Shown here in pieces: positions 51,141-63,467 of a stretch of DNA of 64,000 bases. The translations under genes and the position numbers were made by a program. Position 1 is the stretch's first letter. Each line of letters opens with the position of its first letter. Under the pieces are notes generated by a model. That model searched no databases, was not told the origin of the DNA, and saw only the letters and a program-made list of their open reading frames with translations. Source of the stretch: Callorhinus ursinus (taxonomy: Eukaryota > Chordata > Mammalia > Carnivora > Otariidae). Location: the NCBI RefSeq assembly GCF_003265705.1, contig NW_020312848.1, positions 53,363,642 to 53,427,641 of the forward strand, in the 5' to 3' direction.

Positions 51141-53395
51141 TTTAGCTTGCAGTAGGGCATACACATCTTAGAAGAAAAGAAGAGTTATAACCACTAAGTA
51201 GCATAAAAATAATTTTCCAAATGATGGAAGTCAAACGTTTCACAGTAAAGCCAGGACTGACCCTTATACTAGTGTCCCACCTATCCAGCTGTGCAGAGGG
51301 TCCCACTGGCACCATAGATGACACCTTGCTTGCATTCCATAAGAAAGATGCCAAAAGATTAGGACCAAATATGTATTCAGGAAAGCTTATTGAAAGATTA
51401 TAGGTAGAGGAGGATATTTTGGCACAAATGATTATTATTGAAATTATGCTTTCCATGATCACTAAGACTTAATTGAATCTTCAATAGAAATTTTGAAGTT
51501 TATAAGAAAGAAGTCGCATACTAATGATTCTTTAATTTCATAGCACTCTAGGAAAACTTTACAAAATACCATTCTGAAAATATAATGTATAATCATATTC
51601 CATTCATAGAGTAAGGAGTCTCCTTTCTTTCTCTTAACCCATGATCTAATTTTTATGTAAAAATCATGTTATTGAATACAAAATAATATAAGTGGAAGTG
51701 AGGCAGGTAGTAAAACCACCTTACATAGCAAGCATGTTATGACTAAATACATATATTGTCTTTGATTAACTAGTCAATAAAGTATTAAAATTATCATCTG
51801 TAAGTATTTTTAAACTGATGACATTTTATAAGTTCTGACATCACTGCAAATGGTGGGCATAAGATTGAGTTTCAGAAACACATAACACTTTACTTCTGTT
51901 CTGTTCTATTGACCCTGTAATTTTAGGGCAAAATTACTTATCATATACACAGTCCAACAGTAAGTAAAAGTAGAACTTCCTCTTAATACATACTGAATTT
52001 GTATCCATCAAAGTCTTGAATATCCTTAATGAAAGTGGAATCTAGAAATGTATACATTAGACATACAGTGGTGGCTTCAAAATTCTACATATGTGGGGCT
52101 TCAGGGCAGAAATCCAGCTAAGCCAGGGGTCTTGCGTTGAAGCTGCATTTACAGAGCAAATACACTGCTCCTTATTTTATTGACTATACAGAGCAAATCC
52201 ACTGTTCTGCATTTTATTGATAGTCAATAAAATATCAATTTAAAAATACTAATATTTTATAAAATTTTATTTGTACTTTACATAAATTTAAGAAAGTATA
52301 CATTTTTCACAGGAAAAAATTCCCATTCTTTTTATTTAAGATTGAATTTAAAATACGGCTGAGAATTAACATGTTTTCCCTCCCCATGCCATTCATTGGC
52401 ACTAACATTGTAGACACATAAAATCCTATGTGGATAACTGCCCTATCTTTCTAATGCTAACTCTCTTCTAAACTCAAGAGTTGTATATTTACCTTCAGTC
52501 TCAAAGGTATATTAAGCTTCCTGTGTCCAAATCTATGTTATGTTTATAACTTACTACACTCTCCTCAAACATTTTTCTCTCCCAGATTTTCTATTTTAGT
52601 TGATGGCACCAGCAGCCAGCCAGGCATCAGACTGGGTTCATTCTTAATTCTTCCCTTGGCCTCATCTTCAATTATTAATTCCTTCCATATCCATATGAGG
52701 CATCAATATCCATTCAATGATACAGGCCAGGAATATGCAGCAGGATTATGTCTAATACCCCATCTATCTAGCTAGAGAGAAAATGATAGTAGCAATGTAG
52801 ATAGTACTCCCTCACCCCTGATGCAATCAATTGCCAGGGCCAGCAGATGTTACCATCTGTAAAGTGTCTTGAACTTAGGCTTTCAGGTGGTAGAGAGGTA
52901 AATCAAGCTGAGCTATGTGTGAACTTGTATACTTGGAAGACTCAAGTTCACACAACTTGAATACTTTAATTTCACAGCAGAACAGCATGCAAAAGGCAGA
53001 ACTGGAATGCTGTCCATGTAACCAAAATGGAAATATAGAGGGACAAAAAGGTCCTGGGAGTGAATCACAAGGCAAAAGCTCAGTCCCTAAAATTAGGTAT
53101 AATACCTGAATGAATCAAGAATAGACAACAATAATGTGAGACTCTTTGAGATTAGGATCTTATAAATTTTCCCTGACTAGGGACAAGATTAGTTAAAGGA
53201 TCAGAGGCAGAACTGAACAAATATTTATGCATACATACATATATATATAAACATAAATGCATTCATATATACATATATAAAACAAATTCACAATATACAA
53301 TAATACGCAAAATTGCAGAAACAACCAGTTATTAGTCTTCTTCCATGCATAAGTTCCAAAGTCCAAAACTTTAGGTTCTAATTTCCAGGTTCCAT
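51140..53395. other. Intergenic sequence, no gene confirmed
   Basis: Opposed frames at 51142-51462 (minus) and 51221-51403 (plus, ATG start) overlap. The plus frame translates to a non-repetitive peptide but shows no known motif. An AT-rich dinucleotide-like stretch lies at 53229-53280. Confidence 0.4.
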
Positions 53396-53560
53396 TTACC
53401 TTAATCTCTACCATATGATGTTGGAAGAGTAACCTATGTACTCTGAGCCTCATCTGTAAAATAAAGATTATAATACCATGTACCCCATAAGACTGTTGAG
53501 AGGTTTAAATAAATTCAGGGGAGTTAATAAATAACAAATTTTTTATTACCATTATTACTC
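53395..53560 (+). repeat. MIR
   Basis: Gagcctcatctgtaaaataa, agattataataccatgtacc and agactgttgagaggtttaaa match the MIR 3' half. Confidence 0.75.
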
Positions 53561-54958
53561 ATCAAAACATCATGCAGTATAATCTTTACCTAGAACTAAT
53601 TTTGTTTAGGATAACAATCTACTCTATTTTTTCTCTCATCACTATACAGATAGCACCCAAATCTGCATTTCAAATCCAAAGAGCTCGTCGCCTGTGCCTT
53701 ACTTATCTTTACTATTTATTTGAATGTTTCCACTTGAATGGACTTTCATATATTTTACAAATCTGAAACTTAATACATCATCTTCTCTTAGTTGCTGTAC
53801 ACAGCCATAACCTCGGCAATACCTGAGAACCTGGGCTAAAGAGACTCTGAAGAATTGTAGGGCAGTGGTCTCCTCCTTATGGTAAGTTAACCCTCATCTT
53901 CTCAGCTAGATTGTAAACTCCTTAAACACTTAGGATGATTCTTCCGTTTACTCTTGTGAGGCAGGGCACCCCCTGAGGGATGAAATTTGTATGTTTGGGT
54001 AGGGGAAAGGGACGATGGTTCTCTCATGGTCTCAACTGAGAGCTTTGTCACAGAATGCCTTTGTTTCCTTGAACAAGTCCTCCTACCTAGACTTTCCCTC
54101 AGAAGACAAATCACCATGTAGTCCCTTAGGGTAGTCGCCCTTGGTAAAGTAGGCAAACAACTCGCTATCTAGGGAAAAATATTTGAGAGTTTTAGCAGGA
54201 AAGATTACCTTGCTCTTAGAGGTTTGTACCCAGGTAGGTATCAGATTCTGGAACCAACCTTAACTCAGCATTCCTGAGATCAGCCAGCACACTGGAAATG
54301 CCGACAAAGCTGGAAATTGAGTTCCAAACCTCCTGGAAGGGAGAGAGATTGTCTTCCCTTTAAGAAGCCGAGCCCAAGATCTGGAGCAGCTGGTACTGTT
54401 GCTTGGCCAGAAGAGGGCCAGGCATGAGGGCAGCACTGTGTGGCCACAAGCAGCAATTCTGGAGTCCTGAACTTGCACCCCCACCCCACACACATACAAG
54501 TGTGTGCATTAGTGCTCGGCACGTGTACTCGGGGAGGTGGGGGAGGACTAGCTGTAGAGAGAAGTAGGAGTTGGTTAGGAAAATATTTACCGTAAGGCAG
54601 ATGATAGATGAAGACCTCATCTAAGATGAGGGTGATGGGGCTGATCACAAAGCTGGGTGGTAGAGACTGATTCTGCCAGAAGAGTAAGGGATCTGGAAAT
54701 CAAGGATGTTGGCTGGTGAGAGACTAATAGAGTCACAAGAGTTGACAGAAGAATCAATCTCTGCGATGAAGAAATTGAGTCAAATGGTGAATAGAGGGAG
54801 ATGAAAGTGTGGGCTGAGAAGAGAAGAGATTTCCAGAAGATTGCCTATGGAGAGCAATACTTTGAACATGGAAGGCCCGAGTGACAAAGTGAGTGGGAAG
54901 ACACTGCAGGGGCTGCCGTCTGCACGCTCATTTGAGGGGACAAGACTGACATTAAAAC
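53560..54958. other. Intergenic sequence, no gene recognised
   Basis: The stretch at 54260-54560 is comparatively GC-rich with three overlapping minus frames (up to 122 codons at 54280-54648). They share sequence in different frames, lack domains and are not supported as genes. Confidence 0.4.
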
Positions 54959-54970
54959 AAAACTATTAAG

Positions 54971-55365
54971 GGCGCCTGGGTGGCTCAGTTGGTTAAGCGA
55001 CTGCCTTCGGCTCAGGTCATGATCCTGGAGTCCCGGGATCGAGTCCCACATCGGGCTCCCTGCTTAGCAGGGAGTCTGCTTCTCCCTCTGACCCTACCCC
55101 CTCTTGTGCTCTCTCTCTCTCTCATTCTCTCTCTCAAATAAATAAATAAAATCTTTTTTTTTTTCAAAGATTTTATTTATTTATTCATGAGAGACAGAGA
55201 GAGAGAGAGAGAGAAGCAGAGGGAGAAGCAGGCTCCCAAGGAGCAGGGAGCCTGATGTGGGACTCGATCCCAGGACCCTGGGATCATGACCTGAGCTGAA
55301 GGCAGACGCCCAACCATCTGAGCCACCCAGGCGCCCCTAAATAAATAAAATCTTAAAAAAAAAAA
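54971..55365 (+). mobile_element. CAN SINE carrying a second SINE in its tail
   Basis: The plus-strand element (gttggttaagc subtype) occupies 54971-55155 and its residual tail is at 55338-55365. Perfect duplications aaaactattaag flank the composite (54959-54970; 55366-55377). Confidence 0.95.
55156..55337 (-). mobile_element. CAN SINE, minus strand, nested in a SINE tail
   Basis: A complete reversed element, ending with the head gagccacccaggcgcccc. Perfect 17-base duplications taaataaataaaatctt from the host tail flank it (55139-55155; 55338-55354). Confidence 0.95.
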
Positions 55366-55511
55366 AAAACTATTAAGGAAGTGATGCCAGTGTTTGATCT
55401 TTCGTTTTGGAATGCCTCTTTCCTTTTATCCCCATGAGCTTGTCTAGGGCCTTTGGCTCTTTCCTCTCTTTGAAGGATCTTCTGCCCAGATATCTGATGG
55501 CTCATTCTCAA

Positions 55512-56060
55512 GGAATGAGATCTTGCCATTTGCAACGACGTGGATGCAACTGGAGGGTGTTATGCTGAGTGAAATAAGTCAATCAGAGAAAGACATGTAT
55601 CATATGACCTCACTGATATGAGGAATTCTTAATCTCAGGAACAAACTGAGGGTTGCTGGAGTGGTGGGGGGTGGGAGGGATGGGGTAGCTGGGTGATAGA
55701 CATTGGGGAGGGTATGTACTATGGTGAGCGCTCTGAATTGTGTAAGACTGTTGAATCACAGATCTGTACTTCTGAAACAAATAACGCAACATATTTTAAG
55801 AAAAAGAAAAAGAAAAAGAAGAAGATAGCAGGAGAGGAAGAATGAAGGGAAGTAAGTCAGAGGGGGAGACGAACCAGGAGAGATGATGGACTCTGAAAAA
55901 CAAACTGAGGTTTCTAGAGGGGAGGAGGGTAGGGTGATGGGTATTAAAGAGGGCACGTTCTGCATGGAGCACTGGGTGTTATGAACAAACAATGAATCAT
56001 GGAACACTACACCAAAACAAATTATGTAATATATGGTGATTAACATAACAATAAAAAATT
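55512..56060 (+). mobile_element. L1 3' end, 5'-truncated
   Basis: It begins at the last ORF2 codons (aaggaatgagatcttgccat) and continues through the 3' UTR, with an expanded (AAAAAG)n stretch at 55800-55820 and an ending aataaaaaattaaaaag. It lacks about 20 bases of UTR around 55932 relative to the copy at 26297. No clear target duplication was seen. Confidence 0.9.
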
Positions 56061-56189
56061 AAAAAGAAATTGCCATCTCCTCCCTGGGAAGCGGAGTCCG
56101 CGCACTAGAACACACATCTTATCGCCCCTCCCTGCTTTTCTCCTGAGCACCTATCAATATTTAACATACTGCACATTCTTTTCATTTCT

Positions 56190-56340
56190 CACTGTTTATT
56201 GTCTGTGTTTCCCATTAGAATTTAAGGTCCCTGAGGACAGGGATTTTTGTCTGTTTTATTAACTCTCTAGCCCCAGCACCAGGAACAGTGCCTGCTGCAT
56301 TATTATATGGGCTCAATAAATATTTGTTGAATGAATAATC
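56190..56340 (+). repeat. L2 3' end
   Basis: Aaggtccctgaggacaggga, ctctagccccagcaccagga, acagtgcctgctgcatt and aataaatatttgttgaatga are the canonical L2 3' end. Confidence 0.85.
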
Positions 56341-57850
56341 AATATCTAGATGGGTTTTTTGTTGTCACAATGGCTGGCCTCCTTCACTAGGGATTTGCAT
56401 GTTCACAGGCCACCGCCAGGGAATTTCTGCCAGTAACCACTGTTTTAAATGATTCTTGAATCACTTCCCCACTCTGTTGGAAATTATCTGTCTCATTTTC
56501 CGTTTTCTTGGAATTTTTCCAGGTAATTGGGAATTATTTTTGAGAAAATTAAGTGAATGTAGATGGTTAAAATTAATGTGTGGTGCAATCCATATACTCT
56601 TTTCCATTGTGGGGGTCCTCAGTGACTCCTCCCAGAGAGCCAGTAATGTGAAAATTTCAGGAAATGTGACAGTCCTTTGGGAGAAAATTTGAGGGCATGA
56701 GAGTATTAAACATCCCATGTAGAAAACTGACTTTGCCTTCTATGTGTATGTTCAGACCTGGGTCTTCCAATGTAATTACCCTGGCTTCAAGCTAATGTGT
56801 CATAAAAATGAAACTTAGTAAATTCCATAGCTATTGACTAAAATGGGTAACTCATTTAAGGAATACCTTTTTAGCACAGATATGGGCTTTTTAGCCAAGA
56901 CATTTTTACTTGATTACAATTTAAACTAATTTCCTTTTGTTTAGTCCACAAGGAAGAGTGAATAGCTAGTTCTTGTTATTTATCTTTCTCACAGTAATAT
57001 TGTGAAGGTTTAATAAAGGACAATACAATACTTTTGCAGGTATAAACTGCAAGAGAAATCATGATGGCTTTATTCTTAAGTGGTTCCATGTCACCTTGCT
57101 ATTTCATGCTTGTCATTCACTAATTAAATGTCAGTTCTCAATAGCTACACAGGGAAAAGTGTTATTTGACATAATCTAAAATAGAATCTAAGTACACCCG
57201 ATTGTGCTTAGATACAGATACTCTTCGTCCTCCCATTCCTCAGCTTCAGCCAGTCTCTCTGTTCTCCTTCATCGTTCTTCCCTTCCCTCTACTGCACACC
57301 TGCCATTTCCCACCCCATTTCTCACCATCCCATAGAATAAGTGAATGCTCACCCCCTCCATCTGTTATTATTTAATATTAACCACTTCCATATCTACTGT
57401 CCTAGTGTTGTACAGAATTCCTGCCGCCTTTGTGTTTTGGCTTTTATTTTGTTTTCATATCAGGGACTGTGTAACTGAGGATGACTCAGCTGGAACTAAG
57501 ACCCAATGTTAAATAAACTCACTGTGACTAAAATGTACGGTGAAGAGAATGTGAGAGCTAAAGATTGGCAGAAAGAGGCAGCCACAGTCTGATTTATCCG
57601 TGGCAGGATTACACTCCCCCACCATGGAAACAAATGTGTGACTTGTCAATGGAAAGACAGCGTTTTGCAGATAAGATTGTTCTTGGAATGGGGAACTTGG
57701 GGCCTTAACCAGCTTCTGTAGTCCCTCATTTTATCTTCAGCAGCATTAAAACCATGAGCAGTATTGTGAGAAAATATAGCTGTCTCTTGAGAAAGAGTCC
57801 ATCAAATAAAAGAAGGAAATCTATCATAAATGACATTTGTTTGATATTCT
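56341..57850. other. Intergenic sequence, no gene recognised
   Basis: Unique sequence. Mirror frames at 56456-56718 on both strands lack motifs. Confidence 0.4.
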
Positions 57851-57990
57851 CCACAACATCACCGTAAGGCAGGAAACTAAGTTTTAGAGAATTGAAATGG
57901 CCAGCCTGGCTTCACAGAGAGTGGTAGTCAGAATTCAAATCCAGGTCTTTAGAATCCGTACCCAGGGTTCTTTCTGTTTTGTTATATTAC
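57850..57990 (-). repeat. MIR, minus strand
   Basis: Aggcaggaaactaagtttta, gagaattgaaatggccagcc and cagaattcaaatccaggtct are the reverse MIR. Confidence 0.65.
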
Positions 57991-58024
57991 ATACAAGTCT
58001 ACATTTTCTGACCTGTATGCCAGT

Positions 58025-58051
58025 AAAAAAAAAAAAAAAAAAAAAAAAAAA
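58025..58051 (+). repeat. Poly(A) tract of 27 bases
   Basis: An uninterrupted A27 run with no SINE or L1 3' end recognised directly upstream. Confidence 0.95.
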
Positions 58052-59199
58052 TTGTATTGAAGTTCATTCCTTCCCTATTTGAATGAATATTTGCCTGGTA
58101 TTTTATTATAGTATAAAGTGTACAATACAGGTCATCCATGTTTCAGGTAAATGTCTATTGTGATAAAAACCATCATAAAGATGAATCTTGATTAGGTAAG
58201 CTTTTTCCTTAATACATCGAACAGTCACGTTGGTCTGATTATATTCAATTTTGCACAACATTTAAATGCGTTCTCCAGTGCATCTTTTATCAGTTGCCAC
58301 AGAGAACAAGTATTATGCACACTGTACATATTGGATATAGGAACAAACGCAGACATGAACTGCAAGTCCTTTCCTTCTACTCTTTGTGTTCTAAAAATCA
58401 AGTGTCACCTTGTTGTTGTTGTGTCTCAATAATTCCTCTTCAGACCTGTCAAACACCTCAAGGAAATTCACCCAAATTCCCAAATTTTCACAAAAACATA
58501 ATCCCACAAAGAATCCTAAGAACTGTGATTAATGAAAAGCGGAGAACTAGTTGTGATATCTCTTCTCCCACACCATTTTCAAAATATGTGTTGCATTCCA
58601 GTTGACTTCAAAGGACCTGTATGCCAGGTCTATTTATCCTCTGAATTCTGCACATATGCCCTCAAAGGGAACAGAACTTTGTTTTAACTATTTGAATATT
58701 CCAAAGCATTTGTTTATGTACAAAGCAAACACATGTATTTTTTAAGAAAAGGTTGAATTCTAAAAATAGTCGTACATATGTGTGAGGATTCCTGTTTGCT
58801 CTTTCAAGACATCTTACTAGTTTTGCTTGCCAAGATTGTTTTATGCCTGATTACAGATTTTTTTTTTGTTTGCTTCCAATAGGGATATTTTAGGGATATT
58901 GTGTATGCCCCATATCCACTGCCCCTTCCTAACAACATTGTGATTACTTTTCGAAAATTACATCTTCTTCATTTTCTGTAATCTTGGTGGTCCATGAAAT
59001 CCTGGGGCCCTACCACTAGGAAGCCTCAGGGCAGGATCCTTTCTTACATTGCCTCCATACAACAAGAAGGAAGGTGTATGACCTAAATTTGGCCGGATTA
59101 AAAAGTTGTAATCTTGGATAAGTGAAGAAAAAAAAATAAAAAAGAACAATTGGAATGCCATTCTTCCCCGAGTGGTCTCGACCAGTCTGTTCTTCTTTG
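58052..59199. other. Intergenic sequence, no gene recognised
   Basis: The 103-codon plus frame at 58294-58605 has no motif and is not supported as a gene. Confidence 0.4.
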
Positions 59200-59550
59200 A
59201 AATTGAGGTAAAATCTTACGAGGTTCACATAAAATTAACCATTAACCATTTGAAAGTGTACAAATCACTGGCACTTAGTACATTCCCAATGTTGTACTAT
59301 CACCTCTATCTTGTTCCAAGACATATTCATCACACTGACAGCATTAGGCATCCCCATACCCACTTAAGCAGTTACTCCCCACTCTCCCCTCTCCCCAGCC
59401 CCTGACAACCACTCGTCTGCTTTCTGCCTCAATGGACTTACATATGATGGATATTTCACGTGAATGAAATCATGCAATATGTGACCTTTTGTGTGTGACT
59501 TCTTGCACTTGGCATAATGTTTTCAAGCTCCATCCCCGTTGTCGCCTTGA
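59199..59550 (-). mobile_element. Old L1MB-like 3' end, minus strand
   Basis: Ttgaggtaaaatcttacgag, ttgaaagtgtacaaatcact, gaaatcatgcaatatgtgac and gcataatgttttcaagctcc follow the reverse of an old L1 3' region. Confidence 0.75.
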
Positions 59551-59737
59551 TCAGTGCTGACCAGCCTGTTCTTGCCCCCAGCCCTCTTGTAGCTTTCTGT
59601 TTGTATTCCTCCGCTCCTGCCTGGGTTTCTGCACCTACCATGCCCAGCTGTTCTGTTAGTGTCCTCTTCCCAGTCTTTCACATTTCCTTTTTCCCAGTGG
59701 TGAGCTAGTCATTGGTTTGCTTTTCCCTTTTTTTCTT

Positions 59738-59882
59738 TCTTTTTTTGAGAGAGAGAGAGAGAGCGAGCATATGCAAGAGCTCACAGGCGTGGAGGGAGAG
59801 GGAGAGAATCTTAAGCAGGCTCCATGGTCAGTGCAGAAACAGCGCAACTGGGGGCTTGATCTCTTGACCCTGAGATCATGAC
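59738..59882 (-). mobile_element. CAN SINE, minus strand, head missing
   Basis: The tail-side GA repeat and the middle (aatcttaagcaggctccatg ... accctgagatcatgac) are present, but the sequence breaks off before the tRNA-like head, so the copy is 5'-truncated. Confidence 0.8.
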
Positions 59883-59904
59883 ACCTATGGTCATCTGTCC
59901 CTCC

Positions 59905-60760
59905 CTTTTGATATCTTAGCAAGAAATTAGCTCAGTGAGAAGATAGGTTGGTATCAGAGGCTGAGATCCAGAGGCTTCTCCTTTCCTGAGGCCAACTCCT
60001 CTAGCAGGGAATTTACACTTGAATAGAACACATTCTATCCCTAAAGCCCTTTCAGCTGGGTGCATGCAGCCAAGCGAGGCCCAATCTAAAACCCACCTCT
60101 ATTGGGGTTGTGAGAATTTGGAGGATGATAAACACTTTGCTCCATTTTTGCTTGCAAGATTTTTCTCTTAATAAAACTTATTTTATAGCTATACCATGTG
60201 ATACTGGTGGTGTGTCCATAGTCCATTTGCATAAAAAAGCCAATCCAATAAATATGATGAGAGGCACGAACATAAACAAGACCAAAATCCTTATTCTTAA
60301 ACAACTCAAGTCTAGTAGAGAAAACACCATGGACACAAACTAATATAAGATTAACAATGATGTTTAAATCATAAATCCTCTAAGATCCACAATCAAGGAA
60401 CGTCCAGATTTTGCTTCAACACTTCCTTTGAAGAAAGAATTCACTCTTTCTTGAGGTTGATACCGAAGTTGCTGAACCTATTCCCCCATGGTGTATCTAT
60501 GCTTGTGTGTGTTCTTCCCTTTAGAGTGTCATAGAGGAAGCCTATCCTTCTTCCAGCCGACCACCCTTCAAATATCTGAAGATATCCAGATATCACATCA
60601 ACATCCACTCTCAACATCTGTAATAACTTCAGTTGTTTCACAGCTACAAGGCGCCATGGAGACATAGGAGGGAAAGACCTCTTTCAGGTGGGTACCTGCA
60701 TGATATTAAATGAATAAACAGCATTTGACTTCAAGTTTAAAAACATTTTTATAAATGAAG
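59905..60760. other. Intergenic sequence, no feature recognised
   Basis: Unique sequence; short frames at 60086-60343 on both strands are chance. Confidence 0.4.
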
Positions 60761-61110
60761 GCAAAAGGAGGGTTATTCCAGGTGGAGTGAGCAGAGAAAG
60801 CAAGGTTTATATTTGGAAAAGTGAAGATGGGATCCTAAACACGTCACTAGTTCAACAGAGGGATTTGTGGAAGAACAGTAAGACCATGTAGGTAGGTTAA
60901 GAACACAAACTCAAGTTTGTAGTACAGATCATTAGAAACCTTGAAACAGTTTCAAACAGAAGAATGACATCTACAGGGTAAGCTTTGGGAACATTATTTG
61001 GGTGTAGAATGGAACCTAGAGAGAGAGGAGAATAATTAAGGGGTTATTATGGAACTCTAAATGGGATGTAACAAATGCCTGAAATAGAAAAATGGTGGGA
61101 GTTATGATAA
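60760..61110 (-). repeat. Ancient L2-like internal fragment
   Basis: Gggttattccaggtggagtg, gaagaatgacatctacaggg and ggaacctagagagagaggag resemble minus-strand L2 internal sequence. Confidence 0.4.
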
Positions 61111-61544
61111 GAATGGGTGAAATGCAAGATACAGTGCGGAAATAGAATCACCCTTCATAGCACTATCGCATTTGTCTTTTTTCTTTACTTTCACATTAAG
61201 AAATCACTGCAAAAGAGCTGTAGCTTGTAGACGTCTACAGGGACAGGATGGTGAAGTAGAAAGCAGCTGCAGTCACACAGGTTGGCTCCCTCGTTTCAGA
61301 ACTGTCGCCATGCACAAATTATGTTACATGGGATTCTCATTTGCCTAGTCTGTAACAGGGAAGTAAAAACGTGTGGTGGTGCCGGGGACAATGACACTAA
61401 CTAAATGTTAGTTCCATCCTCTTGTTCTGATTTCACTTCTTAAGAAGTTTTTTCAAGCTGCTTCAGTGTACTAGGAAATATATTTGGTGATGAAAGCCAC
61501 AGAACTTGATTTCATGGTACGCGGAGACCGCTGTGTGAGATACA

Positions 61545-61905
61545 CAAGTGTGGTAGATTGTATGGCTCACAATTACTGCTTCCGTAAAAGGATTCTAGCT
61601 TCCAGCCGTGGTCACGTGACTTGCAGGAATCCTCTGGGACTCTTTCCCACCCCACTGACTTCAAGAATGTGAGCATACCCAATGTATGCTGTACCTGAGA
61701 GTTTTTAAGAGGCATTGCCGTTTCGACTATTCCTTTTTCCCTTCTGCCGTGAAAAGGACACGTTCCAAATGTAGGGAACTCATGGATCAGAGCCGCAGTT
61801 TTTCCTGCAGTTGCTGCAACCAAAATGTGAGAATGAGAAATGGACCACTAAAATTTAGGGGGTTTTGTTGCTGTGGCATAGCCCAGCAAATAATAATAAG
61901 GATGA
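61545..61905 (+). repeat. LTR-like ancient repeat, probably MaLR
   Basis: Gtggtagattgtatggctca, gccgtggtcacgtgacttgc, ggatcagagccgcagttttt and a gttgctgtggcatagcccag ending resemble a mammalian LTR (MLT-like). It is followed by (ATAATA)-type low complexity at 61891-61915. Its relatively frequent CpGs are unusual for an old repeat. Confidence 0.4.
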
Positions 61906-62159
61906 TGATAATAATCACAAATATAAAAGTAAATAAGTAATTGCAAAAAACTGTGATATAGATGAATAAAGAAGAGGGACAACCAACTCTATCTGGGGGG
62001 AGAGGTGTAGTCAGGGGGAGACTGGAGGAGGGAATGATGCTATACCAGAACATGGAATCAAAAGCAGGAATGGGCTGGGCAAAGAAAGGGCTCCCATGAA
62101 TATTAGACACTTTATGTTAGACCAAAGTGCTAACAAGGGACAGAACAAGGGCTGTTCAG

Positions 62160-62359
62160 GGCGCCTGGGTGGCTCAGTTGGTTAAGCGACTGCCTTCGGC
62201 TCAGGTCATGATCCTGGAGTCCTGGGATCGAGTCCCACATCGGGCTCCCTGCTCAGCAGGGAGTCTGCTTCTCCCTCTGACCCTCTTCCCTCTCGTGCTC
62301 TCTCTCTATCTCATTCTCTCTCTCAAATAAATAAATAAAATCTTTAAAAAAAAAAAAAA
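62160..62359 (+). mobile_element. Young CAN SINE, gttggttaagc subtype
   Basis: A complete element, almost identical by eye to the copies at 47226 and 54971. It ends in about 15 uninterrupted A and is flanked by perfect 18-base duplications agaacaagggctgttcag (62142-62159; 62360-62377). Confidence 0.97.
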
Positions 62360-62584
62360 AGAACAAGGGCTGTTCAGGAAAAGGAAGATACTGAAGTACG
62401 GTGGGAAGTTAAGGTGCATGTGGTGGTGACATGAACTCAAAGCTTGGAAGGCTGACCCTGACTGTTCAATGGAGACACGGCCTGCCTTAGCCATTCCCAG
62501 AAGTTCTGACCTTCTTTTTTTCTATAGCATCTATCGTCTTCGAATACACTGGAAAAGTTACTTACATGTTATATTTATCATTTA

Positions 62585-62725
62585 CTATCTCTCTTCTACC
62601 ACTAGAATGTAATCTCCATGAGGGCAGGGATCTTTCCCTGTTCTGTTCACTGGTGTGTCCCAAGCACTAGGAACAGTGACTAGACATAGTAGGTGCTCAA
62701 TAAGTATTTGTTGAGTGAATGAATC
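62585..62725 (+). repeat. L2 3' end
   Basis: Gtaatctccatgagggcagg, aagcactaggaacagtgact and tgctcaataagtatttgttg are the canonical L2 end. Confidence 0.88.
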
Positions 62726-62752
62726 CAAGGTCATTTAAAAGTCTCCAAAGTT

Positions 62753-62953
62753 GGGGCGCCTGGGTGGCTCAGTCGGTTAAGCGTCTGCCTTCGGCTCAGG
62801 TCATAATCCTGGGGTCCTGGGATCGAGCCCTGCACTGGGCTCCCTGCTCAGCAGGGAGTCTGCGTCTCCCTCTCCCTCTGCCTCTCCCTCAGCTCATGCT
62901 CTCTCTCGCTCTCTCTTGCTCTCTCTCAAATAAAAATAAAATCTTAAAAAAAA
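62753..62953 (+). mobile_element. CAN SINE
   Basis: A complete element beginning ggggcgcctgggtggctcag. The duplications are aaaagtctccaaagtt (62737-62752) and aaaagtctccgaagtt (62954-62969), one mismatch. Confidence 0.96.
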
Positions 62954-62969
62954 AAAAGTCTCCGAAGTT

Positions 62970-63467
62970 ATACTAAGTAGTTTAGGTTTTATTCCGATGA
63001 GTATTGGGAGCCATGGACAATTCTAAGGAAAGGATTAACATTGCATTCTCAGAAATATTACTTTAAGCAACAATATGGATCAAGGATTAGAAGGAGGAAA
63101 GCAACAAACTCTCTCTTACTGCTTCTTCTTATGTGAAATCTGAAATAGCCATACTGTAAAATGTTAAAAAAACAAGGTCTTTAGGTGCTTATTGAATGTT
63201 TCAAAGCACCCTGAAAGGAACAGGGGTAGAAGGTGAGTGGGGCTTAGGAAGAATTGGGCAATTTTAGGGTGGAATAAAAGAGTGAGAAAGCCAGGAAAAT
63301 ATGAGATTTTAAAAGAAAGAAGGCACAAAGTAGGGTGGTGACAGGACTGTGGGGGCAAACAGAGTACATGAGTCACTTACATGTTTAACAGTGGTCAAAA
63401 CAGACAAGGTTGAGAGAAATGATGGAATTAATTCCTCAAGATTAAAAAATGAAATTAACCTCCTATA
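62970..63467. other. Intergenic sequence, no gene recognised
   Basis: The first 130 bases (attgggagccatggacaatt) are L2-like; the rest is unique. Confidence 0.4.

Noticed and set aside
51142..51462. Opposed open frames (106 codons minus; 60 codons plus at 51221-51403)
   Set aside because: The plus-strand peptide looks non-repetitive, but I recognised no protein, and flanking frames are closed without splice signals. A database search could overturn this.
54260..54648. Three overlapping minus-strand frames of 79-122 codons
   Set aside because: They are alternative readings of one GC-richer stretch with no known motif, so at most one could be real and none is supported.
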